From contig VBHI01000146.1 in assembly GCA_005881495.1 (NCBI GenBank), positions 1 through 14,588 of the forward strand: a DNA stretch of 14,588 nt, written 5' to 3'. Under the pieces are notes generated by a model. It did no database searches. It was not told where the DNA came from and saw nothing but the letters and a program-made list of their open reading frames with translations. Source of the DNA: Chloroflexota bacterium (GTDB lineage: Bacteria > Chloroflexota > Ktedonobacteria > Ktedonobacterales > Ktedonobacteraceae). The translations under genes and the position numbers were made by a program. This document shows positions 1 to 7,179 of the stretch, piece by piece; position 1 is the stretch's first letter; every line of letters begins with the position of its first letter.

Positions 1-1
1 G

Positions 2-1324
2 ACAGCTGGAACGGCTCTTCTTGCCGCGATTGGTGGGCGACGAAAGTTGGGAGCTATCCTGGGAGCAGTCGTTATTTTCTGGTTTGGTTACCTCGCAGGT
101 TTTATTCAGCTTGAACGACAACCTGTCCATGATCCCGGAGGGATGCTGGAGCCTCTGAATACTGGCGCGCTGGTTCACACGTCTTGTGTGATGCTTGCTC
201 TTGCCTTCCTTGTTGCTTTTATCGGGGCAGCGGTTGGGGTGGCACTTGGCGAAGTGCTCCTGGACCCTCCCTTTCGGCTTGCGCGGCTCATCTGGGCGCG
301 CAGTGCACATACACGAACGCATGTCAACGCGACATCGCTGTCAAAAGGTGCGACAGGGGATCGCACTTCTGAGGGAGAAACCGCCCAAGAGAGGGTTGCC
401 TCCTGGCTGGGTGCAGTCACGATGATTGCCTTCATCGTGCTCGCAAGCAGTGCGAGTGAGCTGTTCATTTTCTCCCCCGACATTGGTCTACATATGGAAC
501 CAGTTATCCATAACGTGCACGATAAGGTGCGCGGGCCGACATATAGTATTCCGACACAAGGTATTATTGTGCAGGACGAGGTCGTCAGTCCAGCGCTCGG
601 TGGGCAAAAGAGGCCGTTTCTCGTCTACCTGCCACCTTCCTACAATACGCCGACGGGACGAACAAAACGCTACTCCACACTCTATCTGCTCCATGGCTCA
701 CCGGGCAATGATAGCGACTGGTTTACTGGTGGCAAAGCGGATCAATCTGCTGACACCTTGATTTCTCTTGGCAAAATACCCGAACTCATCTTGATTTTGC
801 CCGATGGGAATGGACGTCCAGGGCAAACAAGTGAGTGGGGCAATGCTTTCGATCATCACCAGAACATTGAGACATATATTGCCGTCGACCTGGTCAAATA
901 TGTTGATGCGAACTATCGCACAATCGCTGATGCAGAGCATCGGGGAATTGGCGGTCTCTCCATGGGCGGTTTCGGAGCCATAAACATCGCGCTCCATCAT
1001 CCCAATATATTCGGTACGGTCATCTCGCTTGGGGGCTACTATCGCGCTGAGGGGAGCATTTGGGGAAGAAATGCCGCCTATATTCGAATGAACAGCCCCA
1101 TCGATGTGCTCCCAACGGATAAGTCTGCGTGGCGATTACACCTGTATATTGGAGCAGCAACGAAAGATCAGCCATACTATACCGACGCCAGGCAATTTGT
1201 GGATGAACTGGTCAAGCTGCATCAATCGTATCAGCTCGATGTGCAGAACGGGTATCACTCGTGGAGGGTCTGGCAAGTGCAAATCTATAATGCTCTGCTC
1301 TGGCTCCATTGGGGTTCAAGTTGA
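2..1324 (+). CDS. Membrane-anchored alpha/beta-hydrolase esterase, 5' end cut by window edge
   Basis: Probable secreted-face serine esterase tethered to the membrane; the substrate cannot be told. The frame is open from base 2 to the TGA at 1322-1324 (440 visible residues), and the visible residues before the TTG at 47 are already hydrophobic, so the true start lies outside the window; the TTG has no ribosome site. Numbering from base 2, membrane helices lie near residues 17-35, 57-83 and 135-157, and an esterase-D/antigen-85-like catalytic domain near 203-440. Visible family signatures are FLVYLPPSY, YLLHGSPGN, ILPDGNG, the nucleophile elbow GLSMGG (Ser320), a likely acid Asp389 in ATKDQ and the C-terminal His419 in GYHSW. 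Domain order (membrane part first) suggests an enzyme facing the outside. It is convergent with the kinase at 1399-3057. Esterase fold is confident; physiological role is unknown. Confidence 0.85.
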   Translation, partial: TAGTALLAAIGGRRKLGAILGAVVIFWFGYLAGFIQLERQPVHDPGGMLEPLNTGALVHTSCVMLALAFLVAFIGAAVGVALGEVLLDPPFRLARLIWARSAHTRTHVNATSLSKGATGDRTSEGETAQERVASWLGAVTMIAFIVLASSASELFIFSPDIGLHMEPVIHNVHDKVRGPTYSIPTQGIIVQDEVVSPALGGQKRPFLVYLPPSYNTPTGRTKRYSTLYLLHGSPGNDSDWFTGGKADQSADTLISLGKIPELILILPDGNGRPGQTSEWGNAFDHHQNIETYIAVDLVKYVDANYRTIADAEHRGIGGLSMGGFGAINIALHHPNIFGTVISLGGYYRAEGSIWGRNAAYIRMNSPIDVLPTDKSAWRLHLYIGAATKDQPYYTDARQFVDELVKLHQSYQLDVQNGYHSWRVWQVQIYNALLWLHWGSS

Positions 1325-1398
1325 TGTAACTGTCTTCATGATAGAGGCAGTTGCTCACAGCTTGGTTAAAAAACGTGACGGCTCTTCGAGTTCGAAAG

Positions 1399-3057
1399 CT
1401 ATTGGTACAAAGGAGGGCAAGGGAGCGCCACGCAAAAACGACTGCCCTGCCCGGCTATCCCAGCGCTTTCTACCCAGATACGTCCATCCATGGCTTCCAC
1501 AAATCGTTTGCTGATATACAATCCCAATCCGCTGCCTCGCACCGGCCCAGAAAGGTCGCGCTTGAGACGGACGAATTTCTGAAAGAGCAACGGTAGTTCC
1601 GCCGGGGGAATCCCAGGGCCTGTATCTTGCACACTGATATATACATGTGGGGTAGAGTCAGTTCCTTGTGCTCGCAGATCATCCAGGACCGCGCTGATGA
1701 CGACAGCGGCAGGTTTGGGGCAATACTTGAAGGCATTCGCGAGCAGATTCCGCAATACCTGCCGCAAGAGTTGACCGTTAGCCCAGACGGTCAACGGCTC
1801 AGGGATGGCGAGGTGGAGACGGTCAGTTTCTTCCTGCCTGGGATCGAGATGTGCGAGAACGTCTCGTACCAGGGGAGCGATAAAGAATTCCTCTCTTTGG
1901 GGAGGTCTCACTTCCTCCGCAATCGCCAGCGCATCCAGCACATTGTTGACCAGCAGGATGAGTTCCTGACAGCCCTCCTTCGCATTCTGAAGAAACTGCA
2001 CCTGGGTCGCGGCGTCAATTTGTCCCTGGTATTCGCTGAGTAATTCGAGGTAGCCATACACTTCCGTGAGCGGTGTCCGTAGCTCGTGGTTCACATTTAA
2101 GATAAATTGATCTTTGAGTTGATTGAGCAGTCGTTGCTGCTCTGCTTGCTTGCGCTCGGTAATATCTTCTGTCACCACTAGAAAGTACAGCGGCATCCCC
2201 ATAGAGTCGCGCACTAGCGTGACGGTCAGGTTGACCCAGATCAGCGATTCATCTTTGCGCACGTAACGCTGCTCTTGTGCGTACGTCTGCAACTCGCCAG
2301 AGATCATCCTCAGTGAATGTGCAAATGCCGTCGGGAGGTCTTCAGGGAGCAGCATCGCATGGAAGGTGCGCTCAAGCAACTCCTCACGGGTGTATCCCAC
2401 AATGTCGCACAGCTTCTGGTTGACGAGGAGCCAGCTACCATCGAATCCGACATGTGCAATCCCAATCGCAGCCTGTTCAAAGGCAGTACGGAAGCGGCGT
2501 TCACTGGCTTGGAGTTCGTCTTCAAGCCGCTTCCGTTCAGTGATATCGGCGCTCATGCCAACCCACTCACGAAGATATCCGTCCTGCTCGAAGAGAGGGA
2601 CACCACAAGCAGAGAAGGTGCGATAGACGCCATCGTAGCGCCGAAGACGATACTCGGTCTCGTAGGCCCCTTTGTTGGCAAGGGCATTGAGCCATGCGCG
2701 CTTAACACGCTCCCGATCCTCTGGATGAACCGCATGCAACCAGCCCCACCCTTGTACCTCCTCCATGCTTTGTCCCGTATAGGCTCGCCAGAGCGGCACA
2801 TCATTCTCAACAATTCCATCAGCAGATGCAGTCCAGAAGAGCTGTGCGTTCGTCCCAATGAAAGAGCGATAGTGTTTCTCGCTCACATCGAGGTGTTCTT
2901 TCACGCTGCCGTGCTCGGCAAGGGTGGTGCCCTCTCCAGGCATGATTGTCGTATTCACAGGCGGTGGATGTTGCCCCTGTATTCCAGTTCCCCCTGGCTG
3001 GTGGTTGCGTTTACCCGTCATATATCGTACCTGCTCCATCAAGTCGCCACTCTTCAT
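1399..3057 (-). CDS. Soluble two-PAS sensor histidine kinase (HisKA + HATPase_c)
   Basis: Two-component sensor that should autophosphorylate on histidine and pass phosphate to a response regulator. The 552-residue product has no membrane helix, so it probably senses a cytoplasmic signal. PAS 1 with its PAC tail covers about residues 60-176 (ending GMSADITERKRLE), PAS 2 about 184-304 (ending VVTEDITERKQAE). The dimerisation/H-box carries NHELRTPL with phospho-acceptor His324. The ATPase domain shows the N box (LRNLLANAFKYC, about 435-446), G1 box DTGPGIP (478-484) and G2 box GSGLGLYI (508-515). All catalytic motifs are intact. The first ATG at 3057 has no clear ribosome site; Met7 or Met13 could be the true start, changing only the low-complexity head. 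No regulator gene is adjacent, so it is an orphan. The NarL-type regulator at 11684-12325 is not an obvious partner, since HisKA kinases usually pair with OmpR-type regulators. Confidence 0.9.
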   Translation of the reverse strand: MKSGDLMEQVRYMTGKRNHQPGGTGIQGQHPPPVNTTIMPGEGTTLAEHGSVKEHLDVSEKHYRSFIGTNAQLFWTASADGIVENDVPLWRAYTGQSMEEVQGWGWLHAVHPEDRERVKRAWLNALANKGAYETEYRLRRYDGVYRTFSACGVPLFEQDGYLREWVGMSADITERKRLEDELQASERRFRTAFEQAAIGIAHVGFDGSWLLVNQKLCDIVGYTREELLERTFHAMLLPEDLPTAFAHSLRMISGELQTYAQEQRYVRKDESLIWVNLTVTLVRDSMGMPLYFLVVTEDITERKQAEQQRLLNQLKDQFILNVNHELRTPLTEVYGYLELLSEYQGQIDAATQVQFLQNAKEGCQELILLVNNVLDALAIAEEVRPPQREEFFIAPLVRDVLAHLDPRQEETDRLHLAIPEPLTVWANGQLLRQVLRNLLANAFKYCPKPAAVVISAVLDDLRAQGTDSTPHVYISVQDTGPGIPPAELPLLFQKFVRLKRDLSGPVRGSGLGLYISKRFVEAMDGRIWVESAGIAGQGSRFCVALPCPPLYQ

Positions 3058-3458
3058 AATACAATCATTCTAACATACATGCACTGACAATCTTACGCCT
3101 CCAAAGATCTTTCCCCCTGATGTTGCATCATTTTGACCGTGGGTACAAGACTTTATCTAAAAGTACTAGTTATCAATCATGACAACGGTAGAGGTATATT
3201 TCCCGGCCTAACTTACCCACTGTAACTTCTGTTATACTATTCTCTAACAAAATAATCCGGATGATGAAATCGGCCCCTCTACTGTCACCCCATTCACTTC
3301 GTTCAGGGCAAGCTCTGAGCACATTCGCTCCGCTCAGTGTCAACTCCGCGAAGGGTCTGTCGCGCTGGGCAGCGAGATGCTTCGCCGCGCTCAGCATGAC
3401 AGGGCTGCGACCCATACGGATTCCTGGATGAATTTGCGATCCCGAGAGCGGAGGGGAG
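3058..3458. other. Kinase-methyltransferase intergenic region
   Basis: About 400 bp between the divergent kinase and methyltransferase genes. The part next to the kinase (3058-3270) is AT-rich and holds a TATACT box at 3233-3238 on the + strand without a convincing -35. The part next to the methyltransferase is filled by a G+C-richer dispersed repeat (see 3282-3402). No credible gene is seen; open frames across it are products of the repeat. Confidence 0.5.
3282..3402. repeat. Dispersed intergenic repeat of the 'SAAKHL / CPERSE' type
   Basis: A segment of about 121 bp bounded by CTGTCA (3282-3287) and its inverse TGACAG (3397-3402). Read on the minus strand it contains GTCATGCTGAGCGCGGCG followed by an AAGCATCTC motif, and farther on GCCCTGAACGAAGTGAATGG. 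Its spurious translation gives VMLSAAKHLAAQRD and ACPERSEWG, peptides that recur as false proteins in many genomes because this DNA family is dispersed in intergenic regions. The family recognition is from memory of these translated signatures; the boundaries are my inference from the short inverted ends. It has no transposase and would have to be mobilised in trans, if it moves at all. Confidence 0.65.
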
Positions 3459-4253
3459 ATGACGCGCCTGCTCTCGCAGGATCGCCTGATCACCAAAGGC
3501 ATGGGCGGACTCTTCTCTGAGCGATCAGACCTTTCCGGAATCCATCGCATCCTCGATGCGGCTTGCGGCCCTGGCGGTTGGGCTCTGGGGGTGGCCTCTA
3601 CTTATCCTGAGATCGAGGTGGTGGGGTTCGATGTTAGCCAAGCGATGATCGACTATGCACGTGCGCGAGCGCAGGCGTGGGGCCTGGGAAACGCCGATTT
3701 CCGGGTCATGGATATACAGAAGCCGCAAGATTTCCCTGACGAGTCTTTTGATTTGGTCAATGCGCGCTTCATCAATTTCCTCCCCGCTGCAGCGTGGCCG
3801 AAGCTGATGCAGGAGTTCAAGCGCATCACGCGACCTGGAGGCACCATCCGTCTCACGGAAAGCGAGTGGTGGTACTTCACCAGCAGTCCCGCATTGGAGA
3901 ACCTGAATGCTTTGTTTATACGTGCGCTCAAGTTACAGGGGGAAAGCTTCACTGAGAGTGGACGGTTTACCGGCGTTTTGCCGATGTTAGGACGCTTCCT
4001 GCTCGATGCGGGCTGCGCCAGCGTCAACTACAAGTCACATGCGATCGATTACTCGTTCGGAACTGAGGCCTATGAAGGCTTTCGCCGCGATGCCGCCGCC
4101 GTCTTCAAATTGTTCCAGCCCTTTATCGTCAGGATGGGAGTCGCCACGCAGGAGGAAGTGAACCAGCTTTATGAGCGCATGCAGTTCGAGATGATGAAGG
4201 AGGACTTCCGGGGCATTATGTTACCGCTCACAGCCTGGGGTGTGAAGTCGTAA
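3459..4253 (+). CDS. Class I SAM-dependent methyltransferase, probably N-terminally eroded
   Basis: Methyltransferase of the UbiE/Methyltransf_11 kind; the acceptor is unknown. SAM motif I is ILDAACGPGG at about residues 31-40, motif II is the acidic strand end VVGFDVS (about 53-59), motif III lies near FRVMDIQ, and the post-motif FKRITRPGGTIRLTE follows. The head, LLSQDRLITKGMGGLF, is typical of a family in which a few more residues precede it. The in-frame codons just before the ATG (3432-3458) read like the missing head, including CDPESGGE, but a TGA at 3429-3431 closes the frame and no ATG, GTG or TTG lies between. The ATG at 3459 has GGAGG at 3450-3454, only 4 nt away. The protein of 264 residues is otherwise complete. 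It ends 8 bp from the convergent oxidoreductase with no terminator hairpin visible. Confidence 0.85.
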   Translation: MTRLLSQDRLITKGMGGLFSERSDLSGIHRILDAACGPGGWALGVASTYPEIEVVGFDVSQAMIDYARARAQAWGLGNADFRVMDIQKPQDFPDESFDLVNARFINFLPAAAWPKLMQEFKRITRPGGTIRLTESEWWYFTSSPALENLNALFIRALKLQGESFTESGRFTGVLPMLGRFLLDAGCASVNYKSHAIDYSFGTEAYEGFRRDAAAVFKLFQPFIVRMGVATQEEVNQLYERMQFEMMKEDFRGIMLPLTAWGVKS

Positions 4254-4261
4254 CCTCATTT

Positions 4262-5230
4262 CTAGCTCTCAATTACACACGCCTGCCTCAATTGATCGAT
4301 CACCTGCAAGGTCCCACGACTATGTGCTGGCGGGAAGGATAGCTCTGCCTTTCCCTGCACGCAATCGATAAAATGCGTTAGCATTGCCTCGTAGGGATCG
4401 GCTGCCGCGAAGGTCTTCTGCTCAAACTGGGCGCCCCTTTGCAGGAGCAAGGTGGTAGTATCACCGGTCCAGGCGGTGAATGCCAGGGGAGCCGTCACTG
4501 CGCAACCAGTGCCTACTACTTCAATGACCTGGTGCTCCGCTGCTGCAAAGCTACATTGAATGTGCGCAATGACTGATCCATCAAATGAAAGGAGGGCTTG
4601 TATATCCACATCTATAGCGTCTTTCATTCCGATAATCCCCTGGACGTGATGTGGCTCTGAGGCAGTAAGCCAGCGTGCAGCGTTGATACAGTAGCTGCCC
4701 ACATCCAGTAATGCGCCGCCACCGTACTCTCGTCGAGCCCGGTAATTGCCTGGCGCATTGAATGGAAAGGAAAATGCCAGGTGCAGAAAACGCAGGGTCC
4801 CTAGTTCGCCGTTTTCAAGCAGCTGTTTCAGGAAAAGCATACGCGGATGAAAATGATACATTACTGCCTCCATCAGCACAACGTGAGCGTGCTGGCAGGC
4901 TGTGATCATCTCATCACACTCGATGGCGTTCATCGCCAGTGGCTTTTCACAGAGGACGTGTTTCCCCGCTTTAGCCGCGCGAAGCGTCCATGGATGGTGA
5001 AGGTGATTGGGTAGCGCAATATATACGGCATCGACGTCCCTATCATCGAGCAATGCTTGATAATCATTGTAAGCCCGTTCAATGCCAAACTGCTGTGAGA
5101 CCAGGTGAGCGCGTTCGCTATCGCGGCTGGCAACTGCGAGCACGCGCGCCTGTGGAATGCGTTGCAGCGCAGGAAGAATGGCGCGTGTGGAAACAAAGCC
5201 TGGACCGAGTATGCCCACGTTACACATCAT
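4262..5230 (-). CDS. Gfo/Idh/MocA family NAD(P)-dependent oxidoreductase
   Basis: Probable NAD(P)-dependent sugar or polyol dehydrogenase of the Gfo/Idh/MocA superfamily, closest in style to D-xylose 1-dehydrogenase and dihydrodiol dehydrogenase; the substrate is not determined. The 322-residue product has an N-terminal Rossmann fold with VGILGPGFVSTRAILPAL at about 5-22, the family EKPLA motif with catalytic-site Lys96, and the C-terminal alpha/beta domain beginning around 120. The GGGALLDVGSYCIN stretch carries Asp176 and Tyr180, at the positions where family members place their catalytic Asp and His/Tyr. Two ATGs are adjacent (5230 and 5227); the AAAGGA box just upstream, at 5238-5243, serves either. 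It is transcribed away from the ThuA-oxidoreductase fusion at 5530, with a repeat-rich control region between, suggesting one shared sugar pathway. Confidence 0.9.
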   Translation of the reverse strand: MMCNVGILGPGFVSTRAILPALQRIPQARVLAVASRDSERAHLVSQQFGIERAYNDYQALLDDRDVDAVYIALPNHLHHPWTLRAAKAGKHVLCEKPLAMNAIECDEMITACQHAHVVLMEAVMYHFHPRMLFLKQLLENGELGTLRFLHLAFSFPFNAPGNYRARREYGGGALLDVGSYCINAARWLTASEPHHVQGIIGMKDAIDVDIQALLSFDGSVIAHIQCSFAAAEHQVIEVVGTGCAVTAPLAFTAWTGDTTTLLLQRGAQFEQKTFAAADPYEAMLTHFIDCVQGKAELSFPPAHSRGTLQVIDQLRQACVIES

Positions 5231-5325
5231 GACTCAATCCTTTCTGCGATATAATGAGTTCGGTTTAGTGTCGTCTCTGTCAATGATACCCCATTTTAGG
5301 GATATAATATGATGCCTGAGCAAGC

Positions 5326-5415
5326 CAGGTTGACCGCAAGGGTCAGGTTGACCGCAAGGGTCAGGTTGACCGCAAGGGTCAGGTTGACCGCAAGGGTCAG
5401 GTTGACCGCAAGGGT
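5326..5415. repeat. Five perfect tandem copies of an 18-bp unit
   Basis: The unit caggttgaccgcaagggt is present five times with no mismatch: 5326-5343, 5344-5361, 5362-5379, 5380-5397 and 5398-5415. Sequence just before the first copy (5321-5325, caagc) looks like the end of a degenerate earlier copy. Each unit contains TTGACC and a small inverted repeat TGACC-GCAAG-GGTCA, so the array is a row of potential protein sites or hairpins. Perfect identity suggests recent expansion or strong conservation. It is not a CRISPR: there are no spacers. Confidence 0.95.
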
Positions 5416-5420
5416 CAACC
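5400..5420. promoter_or_regulatory. Operator-like inverted repeat GGTTGACC-N5-GGTCAACC
   Basis: Perfect 8-bp arms around GCAAG, formed by the last tandem unit plus the unique sequence after it. It covers the -35 hexamer and the first 13 bp of the promoter spacer, the expected position of a repressor site. Upstream units carry only the weaker 5-bp version. The binding protein is unknown and no regulator gene is adjacent. Confidence 0.6.
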
Positions 5421-5430
5421 CTACTATACT
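5402..5430 (+). promoter_or_regulatory. Sigma-70-type promoter for the ThuA-Gfo/Idh gene
   Basis: TTGACC at 5402-5407 (5 of 6 consensus) and TATACT at 5425-5430 (5 of 6) are separated by exactly 17 bp. Transcription would begin near 5437, about 90 nt before the ATG at 5530. The -35 box is part of the fifth tandem repeat. Confidence 0.7.
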
Positions 5431-5434
5431 CGGC

Positions 5435-5451
5435 GCGATGCTGCGCATCGC
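5435..5451 (+). other. Hairpin at the predicted transcript 5' end
   Basis: GCGATGC-TGC-GCATCGC is a perfect 7-bp inverted repeat with a 3-nt centre, lying right at the predicted start site. It could protect the mRNA 5' end or be a second operator; the sequence alone does not decide. Confidence 0.5.
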
Positions 5452-5468
5452 ACGCCCGGCTGATGGGA

Positions 5469-5522
5469 GGTCAGCAGCGATACAAGGAATTACCTATGGT
5501 CAGCAGCGATGAAAGGAGTTAC
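5469..5522 (+). repeat. Duplicated 25-bp leader carrying a ribosome-binding site
   Basis: Bases 5469-5493 and 5498-5522 match at 22 of 25 positions (both begin GGTCAGCAGCGAT and end TTAC). Copy 1 has AAGGA followed 7 nt later by an ATG at 5496 in another frame; copy 2 has AAAGGAG (5512-5518) before the start of the fusion gene. The duplication may create an upstream overlapping reading frame of about 57 codons. Confidence 0.7.
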
Positions 5523-5529
5523 ATTGCTC

Positions 5530-7134
5530 ATGGCTTATCTGCAAGACGCCATTGTGACCAGTACAACAACACTGCAAGCCAAACTCGCTACAAAGCGGGT
5601 TATTGTTCTCGATGGCTCCGTTGTTCCTCTCTCTCTGGAAGAGGAGCGGGCGTTGTGTGCCTTTGTTAAGGATGGTGGAGGGCTTGTCTGCATTGGAAAT
5701 GCTGCCGAGATGTACCACGAGTATCAACTTTTGGGGGAAATGCTCGGCCCCGTTCTGGGTTTCTGCGCACCTCGTTGTGAGATTATCGCACAGGTAACAA
5801 AGGGCGATCACTACATCACACGGCGTGTTGATCCAACGTTTGCAGTGATGGATGAAGTCTACCTGCTCAAGCACATCCCCTCCGATGCCGAGGAGGTCTG
5901 GCGCACAACGTGGCACTATGCTCCCTGCACACTGGCCTACACACGCAGCTACGGGCATGGGCGTATCTTCTGCACGACTCTGGGAGCAACGCCTGCTACG
6001 CGAGCACATCCCAGTTTCCAGCAGATGCTCGCTCGCGCTTTGAGCTATGCATCGGGAGGGGAAACACAGGAGCGTTCGCTGCACGTAGCGATGATTGGCT
6101 ACGGTGCGATTGGCTTTGAACATGGTACAGCCATCAATGCTGTCCCTGGCCTGGAGTATGCAGTGGTTTGTGATCGCAATGAAGAGCGGCTGGCCCTGGC
6201 ACAGCAATCGTTTCCTGAGATCTCTACCTGTACGGACCTGGAGGATGTTGCCAGAGATGAAAGCATCGACCTCGTTATTGTCTCAACACCACCCAATACG
6301 CACGCAGCCATTTCCACGCAGATGTTACAGGCGGGCAAACACGTAGTCTCTGAGAAGCCTTTCTGTCTCACCACTGCCGAAGCCGATGCCATGATTCAGC
6401 TCGCGGAAGAGCAGCGGCGCGCACTGACCGTGTACCAGTGCCGGCGCTGGGACCCTGACTATCTCGCCATCCAGCAGATCGTAAAACGAGGCACTATCGG
6501 CCCGATCTTCCATATAGAGACATTTATCGGCGGCTATGCGCATCCCTGTAACTACTGGCATTCCCATGAACCGATCTCCGGCGGCGTCTTCTACGACTGG
6601 GGCTCTCACTACCTTGACTGGATTCTCCAGCTTATTCCTGATCCCGTGGAGTCTGTGCGTGGCGTTGAACACAAACGAGTCTGGCATGATGTCACCAACG
6701 CCGACCAGTCCAGCGTCCACCTACGATTCGCCGGGGGTAAAGAGGCAACTTTTATACACTCAGACATCGCGGCAGCGTTGAAGCCCAAATGGTATATTTT
6801 AGGCGAACAGGGAGCGATCGTCGGTGAATGGCGCATGGAGACGGTGAAGTCGCGCCGCTGGTCAGGTGATCTGATTGAAGAACAGCTTGCCCCTTCCGAA
6901 GCCATGCCGGAACTGTGCCTATTCACGTACGATGCCGGCGGGGCCATTCAGAAGCATCCACTGACACTACCAGCCGCGCCCTCCTATGCCTTCCATCGCA
7001 ATCTCGCCAATCATCTCCATCATGGCGAACCGCTGGCCGTCCCGCCAGAGCAGTCGAGACGCAATATTGCCGTCATGGAGGCCGCGAAACGTTCCGCGAA
7101 ACAGGGAGGCGAGACGATCGTGCTCAGGTGCTAA
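5530..7134 (+). CDS. ThuA-like domain fused to Gfo/Idh/MocA oxidoreductase
   Basis: Two-domain carbohydrate enzyme, 534 residues from the ATG at 5530. I chose this start because AAAGGAG (5512-5518) lies 11 nt upstream; an in-frame ATG at 5509 lies before that box, and a TTG at 5524 is also possible. Residues about 8-175 resemble a short ThuA (class I amidotransferase-fold) domain: a strand ending VIVLDG, LSLEEERALCAFVKDGGGLVCIGN, and GHGRIFCTTLGATPA. Residues about 185-534 form a Gfo/Idh dehydrogenase: nucleotide loop GYGAIGFEHG (about 190-199), SEKPF with Lys276, and GGVFYDWGSHYLDW with Asp356 and His360. ThuA and Gfo/Idh genes are frequent neighbours in sugar (trehalose, inositol-like) catabolic clusters, so the fusion fits a single pathway. 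The substrate is unknown. Both active-site sets of the dehydrogenase appear intact. It is convergent with the hydrolase at 7180, 45 bp away. Confidence 0.88.
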   Translation: MAYLQDAIVTSTTTLQAKLATKRVIVLDGSVVPLSLEEERALCAFVKDGGGLVCIGNAAEMYHEYQLLGEMLGPVLGFCAPRCEIIAQVTKGDHYITRRVDPTFAVMDEVYLLKHIPSDAEEVWRTTWHYAPCTLAYTRSYGHGRIFCTTLGATPATRAHPSFQQMLARALSYASGGETQERSLHVAMIGYGAIGFEHGTAINAVPGLEYAVVCDRNEERLALAQQSFPEISTCTDLEDVARDESIDLVIVSTPPNTHAAISTQMLQAGKHVVSEKPFCLTTAEADAMIQLAEEQRRALTVYQCRRWDPDYLAIQQIVKRGTIGPIFHIETFIGGYAHPCNYWHSHEPISGGVFYDWGSHYLDWILQLIPDPVESVRGVEHKRVWHDVTNADQSSVHLRFAGGKEATFIHSDIAAALKPKWYILGEQGAIVGEWRMETVKSRRWSGDLIEEQLAPSEAMPELCLFTYDAGGAIQKHPLTLPAAPSYAFHRNLANHLHHGEPLAVPPEQSRRNIAVMEAAKRSAKQGGETIVLRC

Positions 7135-7179
7135 AAGCCCAACTATCATATGTTTACAACGAGACCATCCACCCTCATC

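Larger units (their letters stand above)
5231..5529. promoter_or_regulatory. Divergent control region between two Gfo/Idh oxidoreductase genes
   Basis: This 299-bp spacer separates the minus-strand oxidoreductase from the plus-strand fusion gene. In order it holds a lone TATAAT (5303-5308, + strand, no good -35), five 18-bp tandem repeats (5326-5415), a promoter (5402-5430) overlapped by an inverted repeat (5400-5420), a hairpin at the predicted transcript start (5435-5451) and a duplicated ribosome-binding leader (5469-5522). No protein gene is supported; the + frame through the repeats would encode a monotonous RLTARV peptide. For the minus-strand gene I could not find a well-spaced promoter. 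Confidence 0.7.

Noticed and set aside
2317..3087. 256-residue + strand frame opposite the histidine kinase
   Set aside because: It is antisense to both PAS domains, whose motifs are intact on the minus strand; no recognisable domain.
3173..3550. 125-residue minus-strand protein with SAAKHL and CPERSE peptides
   Set aside because: This is a known kind of spurious translation of a dispersed DNA repeat, and it overlaps the methyltransferase start.
5326..5415. CRISPR array
   Set aside because: The repeats are directly abutting, with no spacers and no cas genes nearby.
5309..5512. Possible small repeat protein with RLTARV units
   Set aside because: The frame exists only because the 18-bp repeat is a multiple of three; no ribosome site, and the promoter lies inside it.
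5500..6207. 235-residue minus-strand frame opposite the ThuA domain
   Set aside because: Cys/His/Ser-rich translation without motifs; antisense to a well-supported coding region.
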